A stretch of 64,000 nt of DNA from Clostridia bacterium. Its GTDB lineage: Bacteria; Bacillota; Clostridia; Christensenellales; Borkfalkiaceae. The stretch is taken from the NCBI GenBank assembly GCA_017465145.1, contig JAFTWU010000017.1:124001-188000 (forward strand), read 5' to 3'. The notes under the pieces were generated by a model that saw only the letters and a program-made list of their open reading frames with translations, did no database searches and had not been told where the DNA came from. Both the position numbers and the translations under genes were made by a program. This document shows positions 41,906 to 50,476 of the stretch, in pieces (within the stretch, counting starts at the first letter, position 1; each line of letters starts with the position of its first letter).

Positions 41906-43141
41906 TTATAGTACTATTGTACCAACTGAACGAACTTTAAGCGGAATAACGTTTTCTTGGCCATAAAATTTAGCCATAGATAATATAAAATCGTTTGCTT
42001 TATCGTTTTTAACTATGTTTAGCGTTGTCCCTGCAAAGCCACCACCGTGTACCCTATTGCATGCACAATCAAAATTTTTAGCAATTGCAAGAGCCTTTGG
42101 TATAGCTTGGTCAACGCTACCGCCAACGTAACAGTTTTGAAGTTTATTTAATGAACTTATTCCAGAATCGTTAATACATTTTTCAAAGGCAAGATAATCG
42201 TTATTATCTAGTGCTTTTTCCAAAGCGTCTACCCTTTCGTTTTCTTCATAAAAGTGGAAGGCGCGAAGAACTGATCTATCACTTAGTTTATTAAGTTTTT
42301 CGGCAAGACCATCAATAAATTCTTCTTTAGACATATCAATAAGTCTTTCATGTCCATATGCTTTAGCAACAGCTTTCATTTCAGCGGGAATTGCTGCGTA
42401 TTCATCCGTTAAATTTGCGTGGCTACCGCCCGTGTTAACTAAAACAAGAGTATAATCTGACAAAGAGTTATCAATGTTTGTTACACCAATTTTATCTTTA
42501 TTTGAAAAATCTAACTTTTTAAGACCACCAAAAGCGATTGCCGTTTGGTCTAAAAGCCCACAAGGTTTACCAAAATAAACGTTTTCTGCATATTGAGATA
42601 CTATCGCCTTCGTTTCCGCATCAATTTTAGAGTCGTTATATAAAAAATTAATAATTTCCGCAATTAATACTTCAAAAGATGCAGAACTAGAAATTCCCGC
42701 ACCGCCCAAAACTGAACTTGTTGTCGTGCAGTTAAACCCGCCAACTTTATAGCCTTTATTTTTAAGTGCAACGACAATACCGCGTACCAAAGCGTCTGAC
42801 GTGCCTTTCTTTTCAATTTCTTTACCGTTAATATCAACTATAATGTCGCTATAACCCTTGCTTTTAATACATATTACGTTATTATCAGTAGGCATAAAAA
42901 AAGCTAAGGTATCTAAACTTATAGCACAAGAAACAACCTTGCCACCATTATGGTCGGTATGATTACCGCACACTTCTACTCTACCGCTTGATGATGCGAT
43001 ATAAGCACAATTATAACCGAACTCTTTCTTGAAACGGGCAAATTCGTTTTCGTAACGAACAAGTTGATTACCCTTTTCACCGTATAGTGAGATAAAGTTA
43101 TTTTCAACGCTTGATAAATTTGAATAAGGGCTTTTTAGCAT
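41906..43141 (-). CDS. galK: Galactokinase
   Basis: 411 residues, GHMP kinase. SSGRVEVCGNHTDHNGG is the galactokinase signature (usually GEHTDYNGG; here GNHTDHNGG). The glycine-rich phosphate loop is GGAGISSSASFEVLI, and GGGFAGTTLNIV the C-terminal GHMP motif. It makes galactose-1-phosphate. No galT or galE is visible here, so the rest of the Leloir pathway must be elsewhere, or another sugar may be the substrate. It is first in the minus-strand block, with a promoter at 43172-43200 and only a weak ribosome site (GGTG). Confidence 0.9.
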   Translation of the reverse strand: MLKSPYSNLSSVENNFISLYGEKGNQLVRYENEFARFKKEFGYNCAYIASSSGRVEVCGNHTDHNGGKVVSCAISLDTLAFFMPTDNNVICIKSKGYSDIIVDINGKEIEKKGTSDALVRGIVVALKNKGYKVGGFNCTTTSSVLGGAGISSSASFEVLIAEIINFLYNDSKIDAETKAIVSQYAENVYFGKPCGLLDQTAIAFGGLKKLDFSNKDKIGVTNIDNSLSDYTLVLVNTGGSHANLTDEYAAIPAEMKAVAKAYGHERLIDMSKEEFIDGLAEKLNKLSDRSVLRAFHFYEENERVDALEKALDNNDYLAFEKCINDSGISSLNKLQNCYVGGSVDQAIPKALAIAKNFDCACNRVHGGGFAGTTLNIVKNDKANDFILSMAKFYGQENVIPLKVRSVGTIVL

Positions 43142-43171
43142 ATAACACCGCCATTTTATTTTTACTATAAA

Positions 43172-43200
43172 ATTATATCACTTTTTATTGCTTTTGTAAA
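43172..43200 (-). promoter_or_regulatory. Promoter of galK and the downstream minus-strand genes
   Basis: Minus strand TTTACA (43195-43200), 17-base spacer, TATAAT (43172-43177). Confidence 0.7.
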
Positions 43201-43278
43201 TGTTAACAAGGGGTATTTTGCCTTGATTTTAATAAAAAAAACTTATACCTTACCGCGCCAATAACTATGGCATAACAC

Positions 43279-43307
43279 TTGACTAAAAAAAATTAGTATT
43301 ATATAAT
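43279..43307 (+). promoter_or_regulatory. Promoter of leuS
   Basis: TTGACT (43279-43284), 17-base spacer, TATAAT (43302-43307). The 5' leader is about 74 bases and includes an inverted repeat GTGTTG / CAACAC; no T-box motif is present. Confidence 0.75.
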
Positions 43308-43388
43308 GTTTATTAGTGTTGTAATTAATTTAATAATTGACGTTATTTCGCAACACGTTACTACTTATTTTTACAGGAGTTTTCTTTT

Positions 43389-45818
43389 ATGGATTTCAAA
43401 AGTGTAGAACAAAAATGGAGAACTTATTGGTCAAAGGAAAAACTTGGCGTTTTTAACCCCAAGAATACCGATAAAAAATATTACTGTCTTGAAATGTTCT
43501 CTTATCCTTCAAGTTCTAAACTACACCTTGGCCACTGGTATAACTATGGCCCTACCGATAGTTTCGTTCGCTACAAAAAAATGAAAGGTTATGAAGTTTT
43601 TCAACCAATGGGCTTTGACGCTTTTGGCTTACCTGCGGAAAACTATGCAATAAAAACGGGTATTCACCCCGACGATTCAACCAAACAAAACATTGCAAAT
43701 ATGGAACAAACTTTAAGCGAAATGGGCGCAATGTTCGATTGGACTGCAGAAATTAAAACATGTGAAGAAGACTATTACAAATGGACGCAATGGCTCTTCT
43801 TAAAATTATATGAAAACGGTTTAGCATATAGAAAAAATGCACCCGTTAACTGGTGTCCTAATTGTAAAACCGTTCTTGCAAACGAACAAGTTGTTAACGG
43901 CGCTTGCGAAAGATGTAATTCTACCGTTATAAAGAAGGACCTTACTCAATGGTTCTTTAAGATTACCGAATATGCAGAAGAACTACTTACTAGCCTTAAC
44001 GGTTTAGATTGGCCAGAAAAGACTAAATTAATGCAAAAGAATTGGATTGGCAAATCTACCGGTGGCGAAATTGAATTTACCGCTGAAAGTGGCGATAAAT
44101 TTAAGGTATTTACCACTCGTGCCGACACACTTTTCGGTGTATCATACGTCGTTCTTGCCCCCGAACATCCTTTAGTTAACAAATTAACTTCTAAAGCACA
44201 GAAAAAGGCCGTTCAAGCATATATTGACGAAACCTTAAAGGCAAATGAAATTGACCGTTTATCCACCACACGTGAAAAAACGGGTGTTTATATTGGACAC
44301 AACGCTATTAACCCCGTTAACGGCAAATCAGTTCCCATTTATATTTCAGACTACGTTTTAGCATCATACGGTACGGGCGCTGTTATGGGCGTTCCCGCAC
44401 ACGATGAAAGAGACTTTGACTTTGCTACAAAATACGGTTTACCTATTAACCGCGTGGTTAAGGGCGTAAATAACGTTAACGATGATTTACCCTTCTGTGA
44501 AGACGGTATTATCGTAAACAGTCCCGAATTTGACGGCTTAACTAGTGAAGAAGGCAGAAAAGCAATTATTAATAAACTTGTTCAAAGTGGCGCTGGTGCT
44601 TATAAAACCAACTACAGATTACGCGACTGGTTAGTTTCTCGCCAACGTTATTGGGGTGCACCTATCCCCGTTATCCATTGTGATAAGTGTGGTATCGTGC
44701 CCGTTCCATATAACGATTTGCCCGTAAAATTACCTTACGACGTAGAATTTACCCCAGACGGCGAATCTCCATTAGCTAAGCACGAAGGCTTTATGAACGT
44801 TAAATGCCCCGTTTGCGGTGGCCCTGCTCATAGAGACCCCGACACCTTAGATACCTTCGTTTGCTCTAGCTGGTATTTCTTAAGATACCCCGACGCACAC
44901 AATAGCAAAATGCCTTTCAACCCCAAGGTAATTAACAAAATGTTACCCGTTGATAAATACGTTGGCGGTGCTGAACACGCTTGTATGCACCTTTTATATG
45001 CTCGTTTTATCACTAAGGCGTTGCGCGATATGGGTTATTTAACCTTTGATGAACCTTTCAAATCACTCGTTCACCAAGGTATTATCTTAGGGCCTGACGG
45101 CTTGCGTATGAGTAAATCCAAAGGCAACGTTATCGCCCCCGACCCATACGTAGATAAATACGGTTCCGACGTGTTAAGATTATACTTAATGTTTGGTTTC
45201 TCTTATACTGAAGGCGGTCCTTGGAACGACGACGGCATTAAGGCTATTATTAAATTCCTTGACAGAATTGAACGTTTGGCAATTAAGCTAAAAGATATGA
45301 AAGCAAACAAGAACGTTCAAGTTGAAAAAGATGAAAAAGACCTACTTTATGCAACCAACTATGCTATTAAGCAAGTTGATAAAGATATGGAAGTTTTCTC
45401 TTTCAACACCACCGTTGCAAGACTTATGGAATTGCTTAACGCTCTATATAAATACGATTTACTTGACAATAAAAACGTTAAGTTATTCAAGAATTGCTTT
45501 AAGACTTTTATTCAGTTGTTAGCGCCTTGCGCTCCCCACTTTGCAGAAGAAATTTGGGAAATGCTTGGTGGCAAACCTTCTATCTTTAATACTGAATATC
45601 CTGTTTGCGATGAATCTGCACTTGTTCGTGATGAAGTTGAAGTTGCCGTTCAAATCAATTCTAAAATGAAAACTAGAATTACAATTTCTGCAACTTTAAC
45701 CGAAGATGAAATCAAAGAAGTTATTCTTGCCGATGAAAAACTCGCCCCCGAACTTGCAGGTAAATCAATTAAAAAAATGATTATCGTTCCAAAAAGATTA
45801 ATTAATATTATTGTTTAA
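43389..45818 (+). CDS. leuS: Leucyl-tRNA synthetase
   Basis: 809 residues, bacterial-type LeuRS. The HIGH motif appears as [17 protein letters not shown], the KMSKS motif as [15 protein letters not shown]. Zinc-type cysteines in [14 protein letters not shown] and HCDKCG are visible, the CP1 editing domain lies near residues 220-420, and the anticodon-binding helical domain is at the C terminus. It charges tRNALeu and removes mischarged residues. AGGAG lies 9 bases before the ATG. A P-type ATPase gene follows at once, likely on the same transcript. Confidence 0.98.
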   Translation: MDFKSVEQKWRTYWSKEKLGVFNPKNTDKKYYCLEMFSYPSSSKLHLGHWYNYGPTDSFVRYKKMKGYEVFQPMGFDAFGLPAENYAIKTGIHPDDSTKQNIANMEQTLSEMGAMFDWTAEIKTCEEDYYKWTQWLFLKLYENGLAYRKNAPVNWCPNCKTVLANEQVVNGACERCNSTVIKKDLTQWFFKITEYAEELLTSLNGLDWPEKTKLMQKNWIGKSTGGEIEFTAESGDKFKVFTTRADTLFGVSYVVLAPEHPLVNKLTSKAQKKAVQAYIDETLKANEIDRLSTTREKTGVYIGHNAINPVNGKSVPIYISDYVLASYGTGAVMGVPAHDERDFDFATKYGLPINRVVKGVNNVNDDLPFCEDGIIVNSPEFDGLTSEEGRKAIINKLVQSGAGAYKTNYRLRDWLVSRQRYWGAPIPVIHCDKCGIVPVPYNDLPVKLPYDVEFTPDGESPLAKHEGFMNVKCPVCGGPAHRDPDTLDTFVCSSWYFLRYPDAHNSKMPFNPKVINKMLPVDKYVGGAEHACMHLLYARFITKALRDMGYLTFDEPFKSLVHQGIILGPDGLRMSKSKGNVIAPDPYVDKYGSDVLRLYLMFGFSYTEGGPWNDDGIKAIIKFLDRIERLAIKLKDMKANKNVQVEKDEKDLLYATNYAIKQVDKDMEVFSFNTTVARLMELLNALYKYDLLDNKNVKLFKNCFKTFIQLLAPCAPHFAEEIWEMLGGKPSIFNTEYPVCDESALVRDEVEVAVQINSKMKTRITISATLTEDEIKEVILADEKLAPELAGKSIKKMIIVPKRLINIIV

Positions 45819-45822
45819 GGTT

Positions 45823-48258
45823 ATGAAAAAGAAAGATATAACAATTAAACCAATTGAAAGATTTAGCCCTTCTATAAAAGAAGGGCTTTCGCCTTTACAA
45901 GTTGAATCGCGCAAAAACGATGGTTTAGTTAATAACGTTAAAAAAAGTTATTCTAAATCATACTTGAAAATTTTACAAAACAACCTTTGCACCTTTTTTA
46001 ACTTACTAGGACTTCTTGTTGCGATAGCACTTACGGTGGCAAAACAACCTATCGGCAGTTACTTTTTCGTTGTAATTTATATTGCAAATATCGGTATAGG
46101 AATTATTCAAGAAATTCGTGCAAAAAAATGCATTGATAAACTATCTTTAGTTGCTGAAAAGAAAATTAAAGTAATAAGAAATGGTAATACTGTTGAAATT
46201 TTATCAACCGAAATCGTTTTAGACGACGTTGTTTTACTTGGCATAGGGAATCAAGTTCCAACCGATAGCGTTATACTTGATGGCACTATTGAAGTAAACG
46301 AAGCCCTGCTTACCGGTGAAAGTGTTCCCGTTAAAAAACAAGTTGGCGACGTTATTTTGGCAGGTAGCTTTATCGTTGCAGGCGTTTGTACGGCTAAAGC
46401 CGATAAGGTTGGTAAAAACAATTACGTTGAAACACTTTCTTCAAAAGCAAAACAATATAAAAAGCCCAACTCTGAACTTATGGGCTCTCTACGTTTCATT
46501 ATTAAAACTATAAGTTTTTTAATTGTTCCCGTTGCTATTGCTTACGTTGTAAAAGGCGCTATCGCCCGTCAACCGTTTGAAGATATAGTTGGCGGTTCTT
46601 CTGCCGTTATTATAGGTATGATACCGTCTGGTATGTTCTTACTTACAAGTTTAGCGCTAGCAGTTGGCATAATTAAACTTGCAAGACACAATACTCTAGT
46701 ACAAGACCTTTACTCACTAGAAATGTTGGCGCGCGTTGACACAATTTGTTTTGACAAAACGGGCACTATAACAGACGGCAAAATGACTGTTTATGACGTT
46801 GAAACATTAAATAATGATAGTTTACCAATTCAAACTATCGTGGGCAGTATGCTTAATAGCCTTAAAGACAACAACCAAACCGCCCTTGCCCTACTTGATA
46901 AATTTGGTGAAAATGGCACGTTAAAAGCAAGTGCAACAATGCCCTTTAATTCGGCAAGAAAGTTATCTGCAGTTACGTTTGAAAATGAAGGCACTTATAG
47001 TTACGGTGCACCCGAATTTGTTTTACCTAAAGAACAATATGCAAAATTAAAAGATAAAATTGAAACTTATGCACATAAGGGTTTACGCGTTTTGGTTTTA
47101 GCAAAATCTAACGGCAAAATTGAAAACGACGTATTGCCAAACGACTTTAGTCCTATTGCGCTTATTTTAATCGCAGACAACATTCGTGAAGACGCTATTG
47201 AAACTATAAAATGGTTTAAGGATAACGACGTTCAAATTAAAGTAATTTCAGGCGATAACCCAATTACCGTTGCAGAAGTTTCTAAGCGCGTTGGCATTGA
47301 AAACGCTGATAAATATATAAGTTTAGAAGGCTTAACTGATGAAGAAGTAATTGATGCGGCAAACAAATATACAGTCTTTGGCAGGGTTTCCCCCGAACAA
47401 AAGGCGTTACTTGTTAAATCAATGCGTGCAAATGGACACGTTACTGCAATGACCGGTGATGGCGTTAACGATATTTTAGCAATGAAAGAAGCCGATTGCG
47501 CGGTATCCGTTGCCGAAGGTAGTGACGCGGCAAGAAACGTTTCCCATATAGTTTTAATGGATAACAACTTTAACTCTATGCCAAAGGTTGTTTACGAAGG
47601 CAGGCGCGTTATTAATAACGTTCAAAGTTCTGCATCACTATTCCTAATGAAAACGCTGTTCCATATGTTAATGGGAATTATAATGCTATTTATTCCCGCA
47701 TTTGAAACATATCCCTTTAAACTTGAACAAATGATTTTAATTGAAGTTCTAGTTATTGGTATTCCATCATTTGCACTATCACTTCAAGCAAACGATAGCC
47801 GTGTTAAAGGTAAATTTATAAACGAAGTATTACATAAATCGCTACCCTCTGGCTTGCTTATGGTTTTAAGTGGCGGTTCGGCGTTTGTTTACGCTTGGAT
47901 ACGCGGCATTGACCCAAGCAACCCCATAATAGTAACTTTATCAGTTATAATGTTAACTCTTGCGGGAAGTATAAGTTTAATGTATATATGCAGACCCTTT
48001 AATAAATATCGCACCTTAGTATTTACCGTGTGCACAACCATTATTCTAGGCGTTATAATTTATTCTTCAATTTGCGGACTTGACCTTCTTAAACTTGTAA
48101 AATTATTACCGTTTAATTCGCATAAATATCAGTTATTGTTAGTTGCATTAGTTATTGCGTCTGACTTTGGCATTTTCCCCTTGTTACAAAAACTATGCTC
48201 TTATATAAAGTTGCCAGATATAACAAAAATTTCATTTAAGAAAAGCAAACAAAAATAA
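45823..48258 (+). CDS. Cation-transporting P-type ATPase (Exp7/CtpE-like)
   Basis: 811 residues from ATG 45823; a TTG at 45811 would overlap leuS. Motifs of P-type ATPases: LLTGESVPVK (actuator domain), DKTGTITDG with the phosphorylated Asp, and TGDGVNDILAMKEADCAV (hinge). About ten membrane helices. The membrane-4 motif reads GMIPSGMFLLTSLALAVG; P-type pumps usually have PEG or PxL at this place. The overall pattern fits an uncharacterized subfamily related to pneumococcal Exp7 and mycobacterial CtpE, where Ca2+ has been proposed for CtpE; the ion here is not known. It follows leuS by 4 bases and has only a weak ribosome site (AAGG), so translation may depend on leuS. Confidence 0.88.
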   Translation: MKKKDITIKPIERFSPSIKEGLSPLQVESRKNDGLVNNVKKSYSKSYLKILQNNLCTFFNLLGLLVAIALTVAKQPIGSYFFVVIYIANIGIGIIQEIRAKKCIDKLSLVAEKKIKVIRNGNTVEILSTEIVLDDVVLLGIGNQVPTDSVILDGTIEVNEALLTGESVPVKKQVGDVILAGSFIVAGVCTAKADKVGKNNYVETLSSKAKQYKKPNSELMGSLRFIIKTISFLIVPVAIAYVVKGAIARQPFEDIVGGSSAVIIGMIPSGMFLLTSLALAVGIIKLARHNTLVQDLYSLEMLARVDTICFDKTGTITDGKMTVYDVETLNNDSLPIQTIVGSMLNSLKDNNQTALALLDKFGENGTLKASATMPFNSARKLSAVTFENEGTYSYGAPEFVLPKEQYAKLKDKIETYAHKGLRVLVLAKSNGKIENDVLPNDFSPIALILIADNIREDAIETIKWFKDNDVQIKVISGDNPITVAEVSKRVGIENADKYISLEGLTDEEVIDAANKYTVFGRVSPEQKALLVKSMRANGHVTAMTGDGVNDILAMKEADCAVSVAEGSDAARNVSHIVLMDNNFNSMPKVVYEGRRVINNVQSSASLFLMKTLFHMLMGIIMLFIPAFETYPFKLEQMILIEVLVIGIPSFALSLQANDSRVKGKFINEVLHKSLPSGLLMVLSGGSAFVYAWIRGIDPSNPIIVTLSVIMLTLAGSISLMYICRPFNKYRTLVFTVCTTIILGVIIYSSICGLDLLKLVKLLPFNSHKYQLLLVALVIASDFGIFPLLQKLCSYIKLPDITKISFKKSKQK

Positions 48259-48292
48259 TTTTATTATCATTTTTGAATAATTTAAAAAAATT

Positions 48293-48318
48293 AAAGGCAG
48301 TGCATTTGCACTGCCTTT
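48293..48318. terminator. Bidirectional terminator between P-type ATPase and acpP
   Basis: Perfect 12-bp arms AAAGGCAGTGCA / TGCACTGCCTTT around TT, between convergent genes. Confidence 0.9.
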
Positions 48319-48332
48319 AACTTTAATAAATA

Positions 48333-48563
48333 TTATTTTTTAGATTCAATTAATTTAATGATATCACCAACAGTTTTAATGTTAACTGCATCTTCTTCAG
48401 GAACGGTTATACCGAATTCTTCTTCAAGATTCATAAGCATTTCAACAACGTCAAGTGAATCAGCGCCAAGGTCTTTTATGATATCCTTTTCATCAGTAAC
48501 TTCATCAACAGGTCTATTTAATTGTTGAGAAATAAGTTCCTTTACTTTTGTTGCTAAATCCAT
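48333..48563 (-). CDS. acpP: Acyl carrier protein
   Basis: 76 residues from ATG 48563, preceded by GGAGG at 8 bases; this decides the start over an ATG five codons upstream. The phosphopantetheine serine is in LGADSLDVVEML. The protein is acidic, as usual. It carries acyl chains in fatty-acid synthesis. It is a single gene with its own promoter and no fatty-acid synthesis genes beside it. Confidence 0.97.
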   Translation of the reverse strand: MDLATKVKELISQQLNRPVDEVTDEKDIIKDLGADSLDVVEMLMNLEEEFGITVPEEDAVNIKTVGDIIKLIESKK

Positions 48564-48592
48564 TAAAGTAACCTCCAATAGTTATTATATTT

Positions 48593-48621
48593 ATTATACT
48601 ACAAATTCATTTAGAATACAA
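48593..48621 (-). promoter_or_regulatory. Promoter of acpP
   Basis: Minus strand TTGTAT (48616-48621), 17-base spacer, TATAAT (48593-48598), about 30 bases before the start codon. Confidence 0.75.
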
Positions 48622-48650
48622 GCATTATTTTAAAAAACCAACTAAATACG

Positions 48651-50456
48651 TCAATTAATATTTACCAAAACACAGAATGAATTAGGCTGTAAATTAATGC
48701 GTTTATTATACGATTTTTCAGTTAATAAATCGGTTAAATATCCATCAAAAGATAATTGTATATCACTAGTTGAAAGATTTACAGCAATCAACAATTCGGC
48801 ATCATCATTGAAACGTTTGAAAACGTATACACCTTTACTTTTGTATATTTCTTCAAAATTTCCATCGCTAAATACTGAATATTCGCACCTAATTTTGCCA
48901 AGTTTTTTATAAAATGAAAGCAAATCTTCGTCAATATTGTCCCAAGTGAAATAGGTGCGGTTAAGCGGGTCTTTAGCCCCTTGCATACCAATTTCATCAC
49001 CGTAATAAACGCTAGGAACACCGCACAACGTATAACTTAGAATAGATGCAACTTTTGCCTTAGTTTTTGCTAAATTATATTGATTTTGGTCAAGTTTAAC
49101 GTTAGCCATTTGAGATTTAGTCATACTAGCATAATCCACGTCTGAAACAGCAGTTAAAAGCCTAAAAGTATCGTGTGTGGCAAGCAAGTTCATTAAAGAG
49201 TTCAAAACAAAACTTGGGTAGTGGTCAATTTGTTCTTTAATAGTATATGAAAGAGTTTCAACTTCTCCATTTTTCACAAAACTCAAAATAGCTTTTTTAA
49301 GCGGATAGTTCATAACGGAATCAAGTTCTTTACCAATAAAATATTTACGCCTTACGTCATATGCTATTTTATTAGATGCATCTTCCCAAACTTCGCCAAT
49401 TATAATCGCATCTTTATTCTTGCGTTTTGCGGCAGAGCGAATTTTTTCAACGAAATGTGCAGGCAATTCATCAACAACGTCTAAACGCCACCCACCTATG
49501 CCGAGTGAAGAATATTTTTCTATAACGCCGTCTTTTCCCGTGATATATTCAATAAAACCCGAATTTTCACTTTTATTTGTTGCGGGTAACGTCTTAATTC
49601 CCCACCAACTTTCGTATTTATTTGGATAATTTTTGAAGTTAAACCATTCTATATACGGGGAGTTTTCGCTTTGATATGCACCGACGCTATCGTATCTTCC
49701 ATACTTATTAAAATACAAACTATCGTCGCCGGTATGATTGAATACACCGTCTAAAATAATTTTAATACCCTTTTTGTCGGCAGAGTTAATCAAAGATTTC
49801 AAATCGTTTTCATCGCCTAAAAGACTGTCAATTTGCATATAATCGCCCGTATCGTAACGGTGATTAGAGTATGATTTAAATATAGGATTAAGATAAATTA
49901 TAGTAACGCCAAGTTCACTTAAATAGTCTAATTTTTGCTCTATTCCCTTAAGGTCTCCGCCAAAAAAGTCGTTGTTTTGCACAACGCCTTTTTCATCTGG
50001 CAAAAAGATAGGCGCGTCATTTTTGTTGGCGTGAATAAATCTTTCCGTCTTTCCAATATTTTCACCCGAACTATTAAACCTATCGGGAAAAATTTGATAA
50101 ATTATCCCGCCCTTAAACCATTGTGGAACAGTATAATCTTCGTTATAAACGGATAACTGAAAATTGCTTGGATTATAAGTTATTTCACCACAAAATTTAT
50201 CGTTTAAGCCAACGTATTTACCATTAAGTAGGTCGAATTTATACCAAAACAAACCACTTTCGCAAAAGGTGTGGGATAATTCAAAATAATCACCCATATT
50301 TTGCATAGGCAATCGCATTTCTTCGTTAGAAAAATCTTTATTGCACACAAAAAGTACAGAGTCAAAATTACCTTTGACTCTGAACGTTACGGTTGTGCCA
50401 CGTTTTATAGCACCCGTTGTACTTTTATAAAATTTATCTAATGGATTATAAATCAT
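48651..50456 (-). CDS. Glycoside hydrolase family 13, neopullulanase/alpha-glucosidase-like
   Basis: 601 residues. An N-terminal beta-sandwich domain (about 1-115) comes before the TIM barrel that opens with GGIIYQIFPDRFN. GH13 conserved regions are LDGVFNHTGD (region I), GWRLDVVDEL with the nucleophile Asp (II), IIGEVWEDA with the acid Glu (III) and LLATHDTFR (IV). No signal peptide, so it works in the cytoplasm, probably on malto-oligosaccharides or glycogen branches left by phosphorylase. It is the last gene of the glycogen operon, 20 bases after glgP. Its exact bond specificity cannot be decided. I see no clear terminator after it. Confidence 0.9.
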   Translation of the reverse strand: MIYNPLDKFYKSTTGAIKRGTTVTFRVKGNFDSVLFVCNKDFSNEEMRLPMQNMGDYFELSHTFCESGLFWYKFDLLNGKYVGLNDKFCGEITYNPSNFQLSVYNEDYTVPQWFKGGIIYQIFPDRFNSSGENIGKTERFIHANKNDAPIFLPDEKGVVQNNDFFGGDLKGIEQKLDYLSELGVTIIYLNPIFKSYSNHRYDTGDYMQIDSLLGDENDLKSLINSADKKGIKIILDGVFNHTGDDSLYFNKYGRYDSVGAYQSENSPYIEWFNFKNYPNKYESWWGIKTLPATNKSENSGFIEYITGKDGVIEKYSSLGIGGWRLDVVDELPAHFVEKIRSAAKRKNKDAIIIGEVWEDASNKIAYDVRRKYFIGKELDSVMNYPLKKAILSFVKNGEVETLSYTIKEQIDHYPSFVLNSLMNLLATHDTFRLLTAVSDVDYASMTKSQMANVKLDQNQYNLAKTKAKVASILSYTLCGVPSVYYGDEIGMQGAKDPLNRTYFTWDNIDEDLLSFYKKLGKIRCEYSVFSDGNFEEIYKSKGVYVFKRFNDDAELLIAVNLSTSDIQLSFDGYLTDLLTEKSYNKRINLQPNSFCVLVNIN

Positions 50457-50476
50457 ATTATTAAACGATAAATTAT

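Noticed and set aside
43142-43388. T-box leader for leuS
   Set aside because: No GGTGG-type T-box core, no terminator hairpin, and the leader from the promoter is only about 74 bases.
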